DNA of 6,553 nt from Oscillospiraceae bacterium (GCA_016286595.1 JAEETR010000168.1:1-6553); one strand, 5' to 3'; shown: positions 1 through 5,657, counted from the stretch's first letter. Notes: a model not told the origin generated them from the sequence alone. Translations and numbers: made by a program.

Positions 1-805
1 AGCCGGCGCGCAGGATGTTGTCGCCCAGCAGGCCGTACTCTCTGGCCTGACGGATGGCTATATTCAGACGCTCGACAGCCAGAGGATACTCGGCACGGAC
101 GTAGATATAACCCTGATCGGCGCCGATGGCATATCCGGCGATGGCCATAGCCTCAAGCACCACGTGGGGATCGCCCTCAAGAACGCTTCTGTCCATGAAC
201 GCGCCGGGGTCGCCCTCGTCGGCGTTGCAGGCCATGTACTTCTGGACCTTGCCTCTGTCGCCGGAGGCAAGACGCCACTTAAGGCCGGTAGAGAAACCGG
301 CGCCGCCGCGGCCGCGCAGACCGCTGGCCTGGATCTCGTCGATGACCTGATCGGGGGTCATCTCGGTGAGGACCTTGGCAAGGGCCATATAACCGTCGCT
401 GGCGATATACTCGTCGATGGACTCGGGATTGATGACGCCGCAGTTGCGCAGAGCAACGCGGACCTGGCTCTTGTAGAACTCGGTCTCCTCCATGGGGACG
501 GAAACGCCCTTGACCTCGTCGTGCTCATGATACACGAGGCGCTCAACGACGCGGCCCTTCAGCAGGTGCTCGGAAACTATCTCCTTAACGTCCTCGGGAG
601 TGACCTTGGAGTAATATACGCCGTCGGGGTAGATGACGACTATGGGGCCGAGAGCGCACAGGCCGTGGCAGCCGGTGACGATGGGCATGACCTCGTCCTC
701 AAGGCCCTGGGCCTTTATCTCCTTCTTGAACTCCTCATATATTTCGCCTGAGTGAGAGGCGGAACAGCCGGTGCCTCCGCAGGTAAGTACGTGAGCTCTT
801 ATCAT
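1..805 (-). CDS. hydB: Bifurcating [FeFe] hydrogenase NADH/FMN subunit HydB (NuoF-like), 5' part, cut by the window edge
   Basis: The first 268 codons are visible from the ATG at 803-805; the frame stays open to base 1, so the C-terminal half or more is missing (HydB proteins are usually about 600 residues). Residues 1-80 form a thioredoxin-like [2Fe-2S] domain with Cys9, Cys14 (C-x4-C), Cys46 and Cys50 (C-x3-C). After a linker the NuoF FMN/NADH domain begins: the glycine-rich GLRGRGGAGF at 162-171 and the FMN-site stretch NADEGDPGAF at 194-203 followed by MDRSVLEGDPH. In this family the subunit binds NAD(H) and FMN and is the flavin centre of the cytoplasmic electron-bifurcating HydABC complex. 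The start is supported by GAGGAAA at 812-818, six bases upstream. It lies 19 bases after the small ferredoxin gene and is the last gene visible in the operon; hydA is expected beyond the left edge. A formate dehydrogenase-linked or other NuoF-type diaphorase is the main alternative. Confidence 0.93.
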   Translation of the reverse strand, partial: MIRAHVLTCGGTGCSASHSGEIYEEFKKEIKAQGLEDEVMPIVTGCHGLCALGPIVVIYPDGVYYSKVTPEDVKEIVSEHLLKGRVVERLVYHEHDEVKGVSVPMEETEFYKSQVRVALRNCGVINPESIDEYIASDGYMALAKVLTEMTPDQVIDEIQASGLRGRGGAGFSTGLKWRLASGDRGKVQKYMACNADEGDPGAFMDRSVLEGDPHVVLEAMAIAGYAIGADQGYIYVRAEYPLAVERLNIAIRQAREYGLLGDNILRAG

Positions 806-824
806 TTACCGTTTCCTCTCTTTC

Positions 825-1190
825 TTACTTCGCCTCGAAGCCGAAGGTGTATTCGACGACGGGCTTGTTTTGGGCGATATGCTCATCAATAACGCGCTTG
901 ACCTTGTCGGCGGTCATTCTGATATAGGTCGTCTTCTCGCCGCCCTGGAAAACCTCAACGACGGGCTCGTACTGGCAGATGCCGATACAGCCGGTCTGGG
1001 TGACCATGACGTCCTTCAGGCCGAGACGGGCCACCTCCTCGGTGGCGGCGTTGAGGACGGGGCGGGCGCCGGCGGCTATGCCGCAGGTGGCCATACCCAC
1101 CACAACACGGGTGCCCTTATCGTCATCTCTGAGGCTGAGCTGAGAAATCATGCGTTCCTTGATGCTCTTGAGATCTGCGATTGTTTTCAT
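825..1190 (-). CDS. Small thioredoxin-fold [2Fe-2S] ferredoxin-like protein (HydB N-terminal domain type)
   Basis: This 121-residue protein resembles the stand-alone (2Fe-2S) ferredoxin domain proteins found beside HydB/NuoF in Clostridia. A short helical N-terminus (1-25) is followed by the thioredoxin-like core with ATCGIAAGA at 34-42 and TGCIGICQYEPVVEV at 66-80. Cysteines are at 36, 68 and 72. Aligned by eye with the C-x4-C of HydC and HydB, Cys36 takes the second position, while the first is Val31, so only three of the four usual cluster ligands are obvious. It probably carries electrons within or beside the hydrogenase complex; that role is inferred from fold and position. Its ATG overlaps the stop of the upstream GHKL gene (ATGA at 1187-1190), and a strong GGAGGAAG site lies just inside the end of that gene. 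hydB follows after 19 bases. Confidence 0.85.
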   Translation of the reverse strand: MKTIADLKSIKERMISQLSLRDDDKGTRVVVGMATCGIAAGARPVLNAATEEVARLGLKDVMVTQTGCIGICQYEPVVEVFQGGEKTTYIRMTADKVKRVIDEHIAQNKPVVEYTFGFEAK

Positions 1191-1741
1191 ATACTTCTTC
1201 CTCCGTTAATGATTCGCATATTGTCGCTGATAAAGTCTCTTATCCATAAAACGATTTCAGCTGAGGTCAGGGGCACGTCGCCCAGGATCTCTTTCAGCTG
1301 TCTCGTGTCGAGCACGAACTCGTTTTCATCCAGTTTGTAATTGAATACGAAATCACAGTTTTCGTGGCACTGTATAAGCGTGGTCATCGTGGACGCCATA
1401 TCGCCCAGGGGCATGCGGTCGATATTTTCAAGACCGAACACCGCAGTGACCGTGGTGCCCACTCCCACCTGTGACCTTATCTCGAAGCGGCCTCCGGCCG
1501 TCTCCGCCGCCTCCTTGAAAAGCGGTATTCCCAGCCCCACGGGGCGGGTGGTGCGGGTGGTCGTAAAGGGGTCCTGGACCCTTTTCAGAAATTCCTCCTC
1601 CATTCCGCAGCCGTCGTCGTCGATGACCACGGTGAGGGTGTCCGCCGCCGTGTCCGCCGCCACGTCAATGGTGACGAGGCTGGCTCCGGCTTTGGTGGAA
1701 TTTTCAGCGATATCAAGGATATTGAGCGATATTTCTTTCAT
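1187..1741 (-). CDS. GHKL-family ATP-binding protein (histidine-kinase-like ATPase, no DHp domain)
   Basis: This 184-residue protein consists mainly of a Bergerat-fold ATPase domain. The N box is LDIAENSTKAGA at 9-20 with Asn14; the G1 box is DDDGCGM at 41-47; the G2 region follows as DPFTTTRTTRPVGLGIPLF, with a terminal GVGTTV. No DHp helix pair carrying a phospho-acceptor His, no sensor domain and no membrane segment is visible. The last 75 or so residues, starting near DRMPLGDMASTM, form a separate C-terminal part that I associate with the ATP-binding proteins of clostridial hydrogenase operons. It should bind ATP; whether it phosphorylates a protein is unknown. The start overlaps the PHP gene stop (ATGA, 1738-1741) and its stop overlaps the next start, so translation is probably coupled on both sides. 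Its role in hydrogenase regulation or maturation is inferred from context only. Confidence 0.85.
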   Translation of the reverse strand: MKEISLNILDIAENSTKAGASLVTIDVAADTAADTLTVVIDDDGCGMEEEFLKRVQDPFTTTRTTRPVGLGIPLFKEAAETAGGRFEIRSQVGVGTTVTAVFGLENIDRMPLGDMASTMTTLIQCHENCDFVFNYKLDENEFVLDTRQLKEILGDVPLTSAEIVLWIRDFISDNMRIINGGRSI

Positions 1742-2472
1742 TGCCTGTTCCCCTTGTCAAGAAAGGAGACGAGGTAGTCTACAAGCGCCCGGGGCGTATT
1801 TTCCTCCAGCTCCAGATAAACGGGCGCGGGCATCATGCTCTCGAGCATGTGCGCGTCGCTGCTCTTTATAAAACTCACGCCTTTGAGCTCCGGGTGGGCG
1901 GTGACTATCATCTCCTCCCGGCAGGTCGGCGTTATCTCGCACACGGGGAAACGCATGTCCGGATCTATCATTCCCAGTGTGGACAGCACCGAATAGGAAC
2001 TCTTGTTTATATGGGCCGGGACAGCCACGCCGCCGTACTGACGGCACAGGCCCTGCACCTCGTAAACCCCGATGGCGCTGGCGGTTATCAGCAGTTTGTC
2101 CTCGCTGCCGGTGACCTCGTCCATGCTGTTCATAAAGAGCTGGTCACCGAAGACCTCCGCGTTGTTTTTTATATCAGGCATCGTCTGGTAGACGTAAGCG
2201 GAAAAAGCCTCCGCCGAGTCTATGTCGGGAAAATAGCACAGCACGTGGGCTTCTTCGGCGGTGTTCAGTTCCATGGCAGGCACCACTGTGAGCCCGATGC
2301 TCTCCCCCACGGCCATCACAGCCCGGGAGTTTCCGCAGGTATTATGGTCCGTAAGGGCTATCATGTCAAGCTCGAAAAGCTTGGCGAGATTTGCGATATT
2401 GTTGGGCGTCATGGCGTTGTCGCCGCAGGGCGACAGGCAGGAGTGCAGGTGCAGATCGCAGCCCAGCCTCAT
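1738..2472 (-). CDS. PHP-domain metal-dependent phosphoesterase
   Basis: This 244-residue protein has the PHP (polymerase and histidinol phosphatase) signature throughout: DLHLHSCLSPCGD at 6-18, with the metal-binding pair His8/His10; LTDHNT at 40-45, with Asp42 and His43; MELNTAEEAH at 67-76, with Glu68 and His76; PAHINKSS at 152-159, with His154; and SSDAHM at 204-209, with Asp206 and His208. The metal-site residues therefore appear intact and a hydrolytic enzyme is likely. The family includes nucleotide, oligonucleotide and histidinol-phosphate phosphatases; the substrate cannot be read here. No DNA polymerase or histidine-pathway context is present. Its ATG shares one base with the stop of the preceding DRTGG gene (TGATG at 2470-2474), and its stop overlaps the next GHKL start by four bases. 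It may turn over a small phosphorylated signal used by the neighbouring regulatory proteins; this is inference. Confidence 0.87.
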   Translation of the reverse strand: MRLGCDLHLHSCLSPCGDNAMTPNNIANLAKLFELDMIALTDHNTCGNSRAVMAVGESIGLTVVPAMELNTAEEAHVLCYFPDIDSAEAFSAYVYQTMPDIKNNAEVFGDQLFMNSMDEVTGSEDKLLITASAIGVYEVQGLCRQYGGVAVPAHINKSSYSVLSTLGMIDPDMRFPVCEITPTCREEMIVTAHPELKGVSFIKSSDAHMLESMMPAPVYLELEENTPRALVDYLVSFLDKGNRQ

Positions 2473-2810
2473 CAGCCCTCACCCAGCTTCTTGGATACGG
2501 CGGCGGCAAGTTCGTATATGGGTTCGTCGCTGCCGAGCAGCACCACGTCCCTCTCCCGGGCCCGCTGAATAACGTCGTCCCCGGGCTCTACGCCCTCCGC
2601 CATCAGCACGGCGGCCACGTCGGACATGACTGCCACCGCCACCGTGTTCAGATTGCTCATTATGGTTATCCACATGTCGCCGGGTTTGGCGCGGCCCATG
2701 ACCCAGCTGAGCAGGTCGCCGCAGTAACCGCCGGTGACTTCGGTATCAAGGTTATCCTCGCCGGCGAAAACTCTAAGGCCCATATCGTTCACGAAATCCC
2801 GCAGCTTCAT
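2472..2810 (-). CDS. DRTGG-like domain protein, second copy
   Basis: A 112-residue soluble protein with the alpha/beta pattern of the DRTGG family, a small regulatory domain also found in HPr kinase- and phosphotransacetylase-related proteins. The visible elements are an N-terminal MKLRDFVNDMGLRVFAGED, a CGDLLSWVMG segment near 30-39, a hydrophobic strand around NLNTVAVAVMSDVAAVLMAEG, and a C-terminal strand RDVVLLGSDE. It has the same length as the protein at 4584-4922, and the two align along their whole length at low identity, with shared N-terminal MK, CG-acidic and NL-x-V-x3-A-x-M-x-D patterns. The literal DRTGG motif is absent, so the assignment rests on overall resemblance. The ATG overlaps the stop of the H-cluster gene (ATGA at 2807-2810) with only a weak GGGG site, which suggests translational coupling. 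A ligand- or partner-binding role is inferred. Confidence 0.75.
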   Translation of the reverse strand: MKLRDFVNDMGLRVFAGEDNLDTEVTGGYCGDLLSWVMGRAKPGDMWITIMSNLNTVAVAVMSDVAAVLMAEGVEPGDDVIQRARERDVVLLGSDEPIYELAAAVSKKLGEG

Positions 2811-4126
2811 TTCAGGCCCCCGTTTTCGTCCGTCATCGACACCGCGTTGCCCTTGGTGTCGGCAAAAATATACTCCAGAGATTTTTTAAGGAAGAACAGG
2901 CAGTCGCCTTTTCCGGCGTGGCCCTCCACGATGTCCCTTGCAAGGGCCTCGCAGGTGGGGGCGCCGCAGGCGCCGCAGTCAAGGCCGGGGAACTCCTCCT
3001 TAAGGCTCTCTATGCGGCTCAGGCGCTCCAGGGCCGTGGCCATGTCGGTACCGGCCGCGTCCACGGGGCGATAGGCCAGCTCGTCGTTCCAGTCGAGAGT
3101 TATGTCGCCGAATCCCTTTTCGGGGTAATCGTTTTTGTAGAAGGGCAGATCCTTGCGGAGCATCTGGATCCTGGCCTTTGCTATGAACGGGTTTTCCACC
3201 GTGCTGGGACCGCCCACGCACCCGCCGGGGCAGGCGTTGAGCTCGATGAAGTCCAGGGGCGGCAGACGTTTGTTCTCCAGCTCGTCCAGCACCTTCATCA
3301 CGTTGTCCACGCCGTCGGCCGCCAGGTATCTCTCCTGCATGAGTCCGGAGGACTCGCCGCCGCTGACTGCCCAGTTGATGCCCAGAAGCCCGGATTCGGA
3401 GATGATGTCCGGATCTTTCAGCTTGTTCATCTCGGCCAGCAGGGGCTTGTAGATGGCGCTGATGGAGATGACACCGTCCACGTCCGACTTTTCAAGGCCG
3501 ATGGGATAATGCACGTCCGTCACCTTGGCGGGACAGGGGGAGATGAAGAAAACGCCTATCTTCTCCGAAGGAAGCCCCGTCTTCTCCATGGCCTCGTGCC
3601 GGGCAAGGGACGCGGCCAGCTGCATCGGCGATTTCACCGGCAGCACGTAGGAACACAGGTACGGAAATCTGGATCTTATTATTCTTATAACCGCCGGGCA
3701 CGCCGATGAGATGATAGGAGTCTTGGCCCTGCCCTCTTTGAGAAGGCGGCGTGTGTAGCCGGAGACTATCTCCGCGGCCTTTGACACCTCGAAAACGGCG
3801 TTGAACCCGCATCGCAGCAGTCCCACCAGCACGTAGTCAACACTCTCAAGATTGTTGAACTGGCCGTACAGCGTGGGGGCGGGCAGGGCTATGCGGTACT
3901 CGTATTTTGAAAGTTCCTCAAGCTCGTCGTAGACGGCGCGCTTGGCGTGGTTGGGACAGACGCGGATGCACTCTCCGCAGTCGATGCATTTTTCAGACGT
4001 TATTCTGGCAAGGCCGCCCCGCACGCGGATGGCCTCGGAGGGACAGTGACGGATACATGTGGTGCATCCCTTGCACTTGTCAGCGTCGAGCATGACGGAA
4101 TGGGTTATGGCGGAAGTCTGTTCCAT
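2807..4126 (-). CDS. [FeFe] hydrogenase-like H-cluster protein, sensory type, with extra [4Fe-4S] domains
   Basis: A 439-residue soluble protein. Residues 18-57 hold two [4Fe-4S] ferredoxin motifs (Cys18, 21, 24, 28 and Cys47, 50, 53, 57). The H-cluster domain has all four expected cysteines: L1 SSACPAV (Cys143), L2 SPCPAK (Cys198, Lys201), and L3 ELNACPGGCVGG (Cys299, Cys303). The position next to the L1 ligand, where catalytic enzymes have a proton-relay Cys (TSCCP), is Ala142. The usual L2 and L3 Met residues are Ser196 and Asn297. A C-terminal [4Fe-4S] domain follows with Cys384, 387, 392 and 409 (CGACGAPTC spacing). These changes fit the sensory-type (group C-like) branch better than a production enzyme, but no PAS or output domain follows. 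AGGGAG at 4135-4140 supports the ATG. The likely role is H2 or redox sensing, with low-rate catalysis as an alternative. Confidence 0.88.
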   Translation of the reverse strand: MEQTSAITHSVMLDADKCKGCTTCIRHCPSEAIRVRGGLARITSEKCIDCGECIRVCPNHAKRAVYDELEELSKYEYRIALPAPTLYGQFNNLESVDYVLVGLLRCGFNAVFEVSKAAEIVSGYTRRLLKEGRAKTPIISSACPAVIRIIRSRFPYLCSYVLPVKSPMQLAASLARHEAMEKTGLPSEKIGVFFISPCPAKVTDVHYPIGLEKSDVDGVISISAIYKPLLAEMNKLKDPDIISESGLLGINWAVSGGESSGLMQERYLAADGVDNVMKVLDELENKRLPPLDFIELNACPGGCVGGPSTVENPFIAKARIQMLRKDLPFYKNDYPEKGFGDITLDWNDELAYRPVDAAGTDMATALERLSRIESLKEEFPGLDCGACGAPTCEALARDIVEGHAGKGDCLFFLKKSLEYIFADTKGNAVSMTDENGGLK

Positions 4127-4150
4127 TTTTCATGCTCCCTTCGCCTGATG

Positions 4151-4579
4151 TTACTCGATGTTCACCGTCATGGTTATGACGGTGCCCTTCCCCACCTCCG
4201 TCTCAAGTTCGAAGGTGTCGGAATATTTCTTCATATTGGGCAGACCCATACCGGCGCCGAAGCCCATGTTGTGTATCTCCTCGGTGGCCGTGGAAAAGCC
4301 CTCGCTCATGGCGGCCTCCACGTCCGGGATACCGGGGCCTTCGTCCGACAGAACTATTTTTATGAGCTGGGGCGTTATCTCCACGTCTATATGACCGCCG
4401 TTGGCGTGAATGACCTGGTTTATCTCGCCCTCATACATGGCCACGGCCAGCTTGCGGATGGTGTTGGGGGAAATACCCAGCATCCGCAGCTTGCGCTTGA
4501 CGTCACCGGAGGCCTCTCCGGCGGAGGTGAAGTCGTTGCCCTCTATATCGTAGTGCAGAGTCAGAACGTTGTCCGGCAT
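4151..4579 (-). CDS. RsbW/SpoIIAB-like GHKL ATPase (anti-sigma factor or Ser/Thr kinase type)
   Basis: A 142-residue single-domain ATPase of the anti-sigma-factor kinase kind. The N box is YEGEINQVIHA at 49-59, with Glu50, Asn54 and His58 placed like the catalytic Glu and Mg-binding Asn of SpoIIAB/RsbW. G1 is DEGPGIPD at 79-86; G2 is GFGAGMGLPNMKKYSD at 106-121; the fold closes with GKGTVITM. No membrane or sensor region is seen. In the family such proteins bind a sigma factor and phosphorylate a STAS-domain antagonist, or act as ATP-dependent switches. Neither a sigma factor nor a STAS protein is in the window, so the partner is unknown; the flanking DRTGG-like and H-cluster proteins are candidates by position. 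GGAG at 4587-4590 lies seven bases before the ATG. The gene starts 4 bases after the first DRTGG gene and ends 24 bases before the H-cluster gene. Confidence 0.87.
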   Translation of the reverse strand: MPDNVLTLHYDIEGNDFTSAGEASGDVKRKLRMLGISPNTIRKLAVAMYEGEINQVIHANGGHIDVEITPQLIKIVLSDEGPGIPDVEAAMSEGFSTATEEIHNMGFGAGMGLPNMKKYSDTFELETEVGKGTVITMTVNIE

Positions 4580-4583
4580 ATCG

Positions 4584-4922
4584 TCACTCCGGCATTCCGG
4601 CGCAGTACAGCTTTCCGCAGGCGCCGAACAGTCTGTCCTTAGTGCACAGAACGGTTATGTCGTTGTCCTTCGCCAGCTCAAGGATACTGTCGTCCGGGCG
4701 TTTGCCTCTCACGAACACGATGCACCGGATATCCATCATCTGAGCGGTGCGCACCACCTGGAGATTCACAAGACCGGTGAGCAGCATGCCCTCCTCCTTG
4801 TGGAAGGCCAGCACGTCGCTCATCATGTCGCTGCCGCAGGCGGACTTGATGTCCAGATCGTAGTATTCCTCGCCCGTAAGGCTCTCTGCGCCGAGTATCT
4901 CGGCAATCTCGGAAATCTTCAT
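4584..4922 (-). CDS. DRTGG-like domain protein, first copy
   Basis: A 112-residue soluble protein starting MKISEIAEILGAESLTGEE. The pattern (N-terminal helix, CGSDMMSDVLAF near 29-40, strand LLTGLVNLQVVRTAQMMDIRCIVFVRG, then a final ITVLCTKD strand) resembles the DRTGG family of small regulatory domains. The same open frame extends upstream to 4994 inside hydC, but the ATG at 4920-4922 is chosen because GGAGGAA lies five bases upstream and the residues before it do not look like a conserved N-terminus. It matches the later copy at 2472-2810 in length and outline. The gene lies 31 bases after hydC and 4 bases before the RsbW-like gene. Ligand binding or partner regulation in the hydrogenase circuit is inferred; no catalytic motif is visible. 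Several cysteines, including those in the C-terminal CTKDRLFGACGKLYC stretch, could suit redox sensing, but this is speculative. Confidence 0.8.
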   Translation of the reverse strand: MKISEIAEILGAESLTGEEYYDLDIKSACGSDMMSDVLAFHKEEGMLLTGLVNLQVVRTAQMMDIRCIVFVRGKRPDDSILELAKDNDITVLCTKDRLFGACGKLYCAGMPE

Positions 4923-4927
4923 CTGCG

Positions 4928-4934
4928 TTCCTCC
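4928..4934 (-). promoter_or_regulatory. Ribosome binding site that fixes the first DRTGG gene start
   Basis: GGAGGAA on the minus strand, five bases before the ATG at 4920-4922. It favours the 112-residue product over the 136-residue frame that begins inside hydC. Confidence 0.85.
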
Positions 4935-4953
4935 ATGGGAGCAGTATGCACCG

Positions 4954-5451
4954 TCAATCCTTATACTTGTCCAGTATGCCGTCCACACTGTCAACGGTCA
5001 GATTGCCGTAGACGGTGCCGTTGATGGTCATGACGGGAGCCAGACCGCAGGCGCCCAGGCAGCGGCAGGCCTCGAGAGAATACTTGCCGTCGGGCGTGAT
5101 GCCGCCCTCTTTGACGCCCAGCTTCTCGCTGATCCTGTTGATTATGTCGCCGGAGCCCTTGACGTAGCAGGCGGTGCCCAGGCAGACGGAGATCTGATAC
5201 TTGCCCTTGGGATTAAGGGTGAACTGAGCGTAGAACGTAGCCACGCCGTAAACCTGCTCGAGGGGCAGGTCAAGGCCCTCGGCTATCATGGTCTGCACCT
5301 CGACGGGCAGATAGCCGTAAATATCCTGGGCCTGCTGCAGCACCTGCATCAGGGCACCGGGAATGTTCTTGCGCTCTTCGATAACAGCCTTTAATTTAGC
5401 TTCCTGTTCTGCCGTACCCTTGAACGGTACGGAGGTCTTAGTCTTTGCCAC
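4954..5451 (-). CDS. hydC: Bifurcating hydrogenase [2Fe-2S] subunit HydC (NuoE-like)
   Basis: A 165-residue protein, the usual length for HydC/NuoE/HndA. An N-terminal helical part (1-80) carries the family stretch ALMQVLQQAQDIYGYLP and VYGVATFYAQF (68-77). The thioredoxin-like [2Fe-2S] domain follows, with Cys90 and Cys95 (C-x4-C in CLGTAC) and Cys131 and Cys135 (C-x3-C in CLGAC); Cys129 is an extra nearby cysteine. In this family the subunit passes electrons between HydB and HydA in a cytoplasmic NADH- and ferredoxin-dependent hydrogenase. The start is GTG at 5449-5451, supported by AAGGGGG seven bases upstream; no better in-frame ATG is nearby. It is the first gene of the operon, placed after a long leader, and is separated from hydB by seven other genes, unlike the compact HydCBA order. 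NuoE of another NADH-linked complex is the alternative, but the H-cluster protein nearby favours hydrogenase. Confidence 0.92.
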   Translation of the reverse strand: MAKTKTSVPFKGTAEQEAKLKAVIEERKNIPGALMQVLQQAQDIYGYLPVEVQTMIAEGLDLPLEQVYGVATFYAQFTLNPKGKYQISVCLGTACYVKGSGDIINRISEKLGVKEGGITPDGKYSLEACRCLGACGLAPVMTINGTVYGNLTVDSVDGILDKYKD

Positions 5452-5458
5452 GTGAGAA

Positions 5459-5465
5459 CCCCCTT
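5459..5465 (-). promoter_or_regulatory. Ribosome binding site of hydC
   Basis: AAGGGGG on the minus strand, seven bases before the GTG start codon. It supports the non-ATG start. Confidence 0.75.
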
Positions 5466-5533
5466 AATGTGTAAATAGCGATAATACCGGCGGATGGCCG
5501 TGCAAAAGGTTTTTTGATAGTAAATCCTTTCGG

Positions 5534-5562
5534 ATTATAGCATACAACGGCTTGTTTGCATA
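5534..5562 (-). promoter_or_regulatory. Second candidate promoter for the hydrogenase operon
   Basis: On the minus strand, TGCTATAAT (5534-5542) is a perfect -10 hexamer with the extended -10 TG. A weak -35, TATGCA (5557-5562, three of six consensus bases), stands 17 bases upstream. It would start transcription near 5527, leaving a leader of about 75 bases. The perfect -10 is persuasive, the -35 is poor. It could instead be part of the leader made from the upstream promoter. Confidence 0.5.
5540..5559. promoter_or_regulatory. Imperfect palindrome, possible operator
   Basis: GCATACAA-CGGC-TTGTTTGC: two 8-base arms with seven of eight positions complementary, separated by 4 bases. It covers almost exactly the spacer between the -35 and -10 of the second candidate promoter, where a bound repressor would block polymerase. 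It could equally be an RNA hairpin in the leader. It does not match the Rex consensus (outer TTGT and ACAA, here inverted). The regulator is unknown. Confidence 0.4.
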
Positions 5563-5657
5563 GTGTCTGCCGCGTTTTTTTCGAGGAGAAAAGACGATTT
5601 TTTGTAAGCGGCCCTCGTATTTTTCCGTCCGGCAGCCCGCATACAGGCTATACGCAT

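Larger units (their letters stand above)
5452..5657 (-). other. Long untranslated leader of the hydrogenase operon
   Basis: About 200 bases lie between the predicted transcription start (near 5651) and the hydC start. No open frame with a ribosome site is evident. Small structures visible on the minus strand are AGCCU/GGGCU with a 6-base loop (5634-5649, one G-U pair), AAUCC-GAAA-GGAUU (5523-5536, perfect 5-bp stem with a GNRA-type loop), and the imperfect palindrome at 5540-5559. None matches a riboswitch class that I recognise, and no strong terminator sits in front of hydC. Confidence 0.45.

Noticed and set aside
164..751. Long plus-strand open frame (195 residues) opposite hydB
   Set aside because: It is antisense to a clearly conserved NuoF-like coding frame. 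The protein resembles no family I know and reflects the GC-rich codon pattern of the real gene.
1741..2568. Long plus-strand open frame (275 residues) opposite the PHP and second DRTGG genes
   Set aside because: The minus strand there encodes intact PHP motifs and overlapping genes; the plus frame has no recognisable domain.
2391..3709. Plus-strand open frames opposite the H-cluster gene
   Set aside because: They are shadows of the 439-residue frame with all its Fe-S motifs; no independent support.
3947..4642. Plus-strand open frame (231 residues) opposite the RsbW-like gene
   Set aside because: It spans the junctions of three real minus-strand genes and has no recognisable domain.
4584..4994. 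Longer 136-residue version of the first DRTGG protein
   Set aside because: It would begin inside hydC. A strong GGAGGAA site points to the ATG at 4920-4922 instead.
5481..5486. TATTAT on the minus strand as a third promoter
   Set aside because: No -35 or extended -10 at a usable distance, and it lies close to the hydC ribosome site.
5540..5559. Palindrome read as a Rex (NADH-sensing repressor) site
   Set aside because: Rex sites have TTGT on the outer left and ACAA on the outer right. Here ACAA and TTGT face inward, so the match is wrong in order.
5452..5657. Riboswitch in the hydrogenase leader (for example FMN-type, given ribF nearby)
   Set aside because: No conserved riboswitch core could be recognised, and no terminator or sequestering stem precedes hydC. 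Only short stems are visible.
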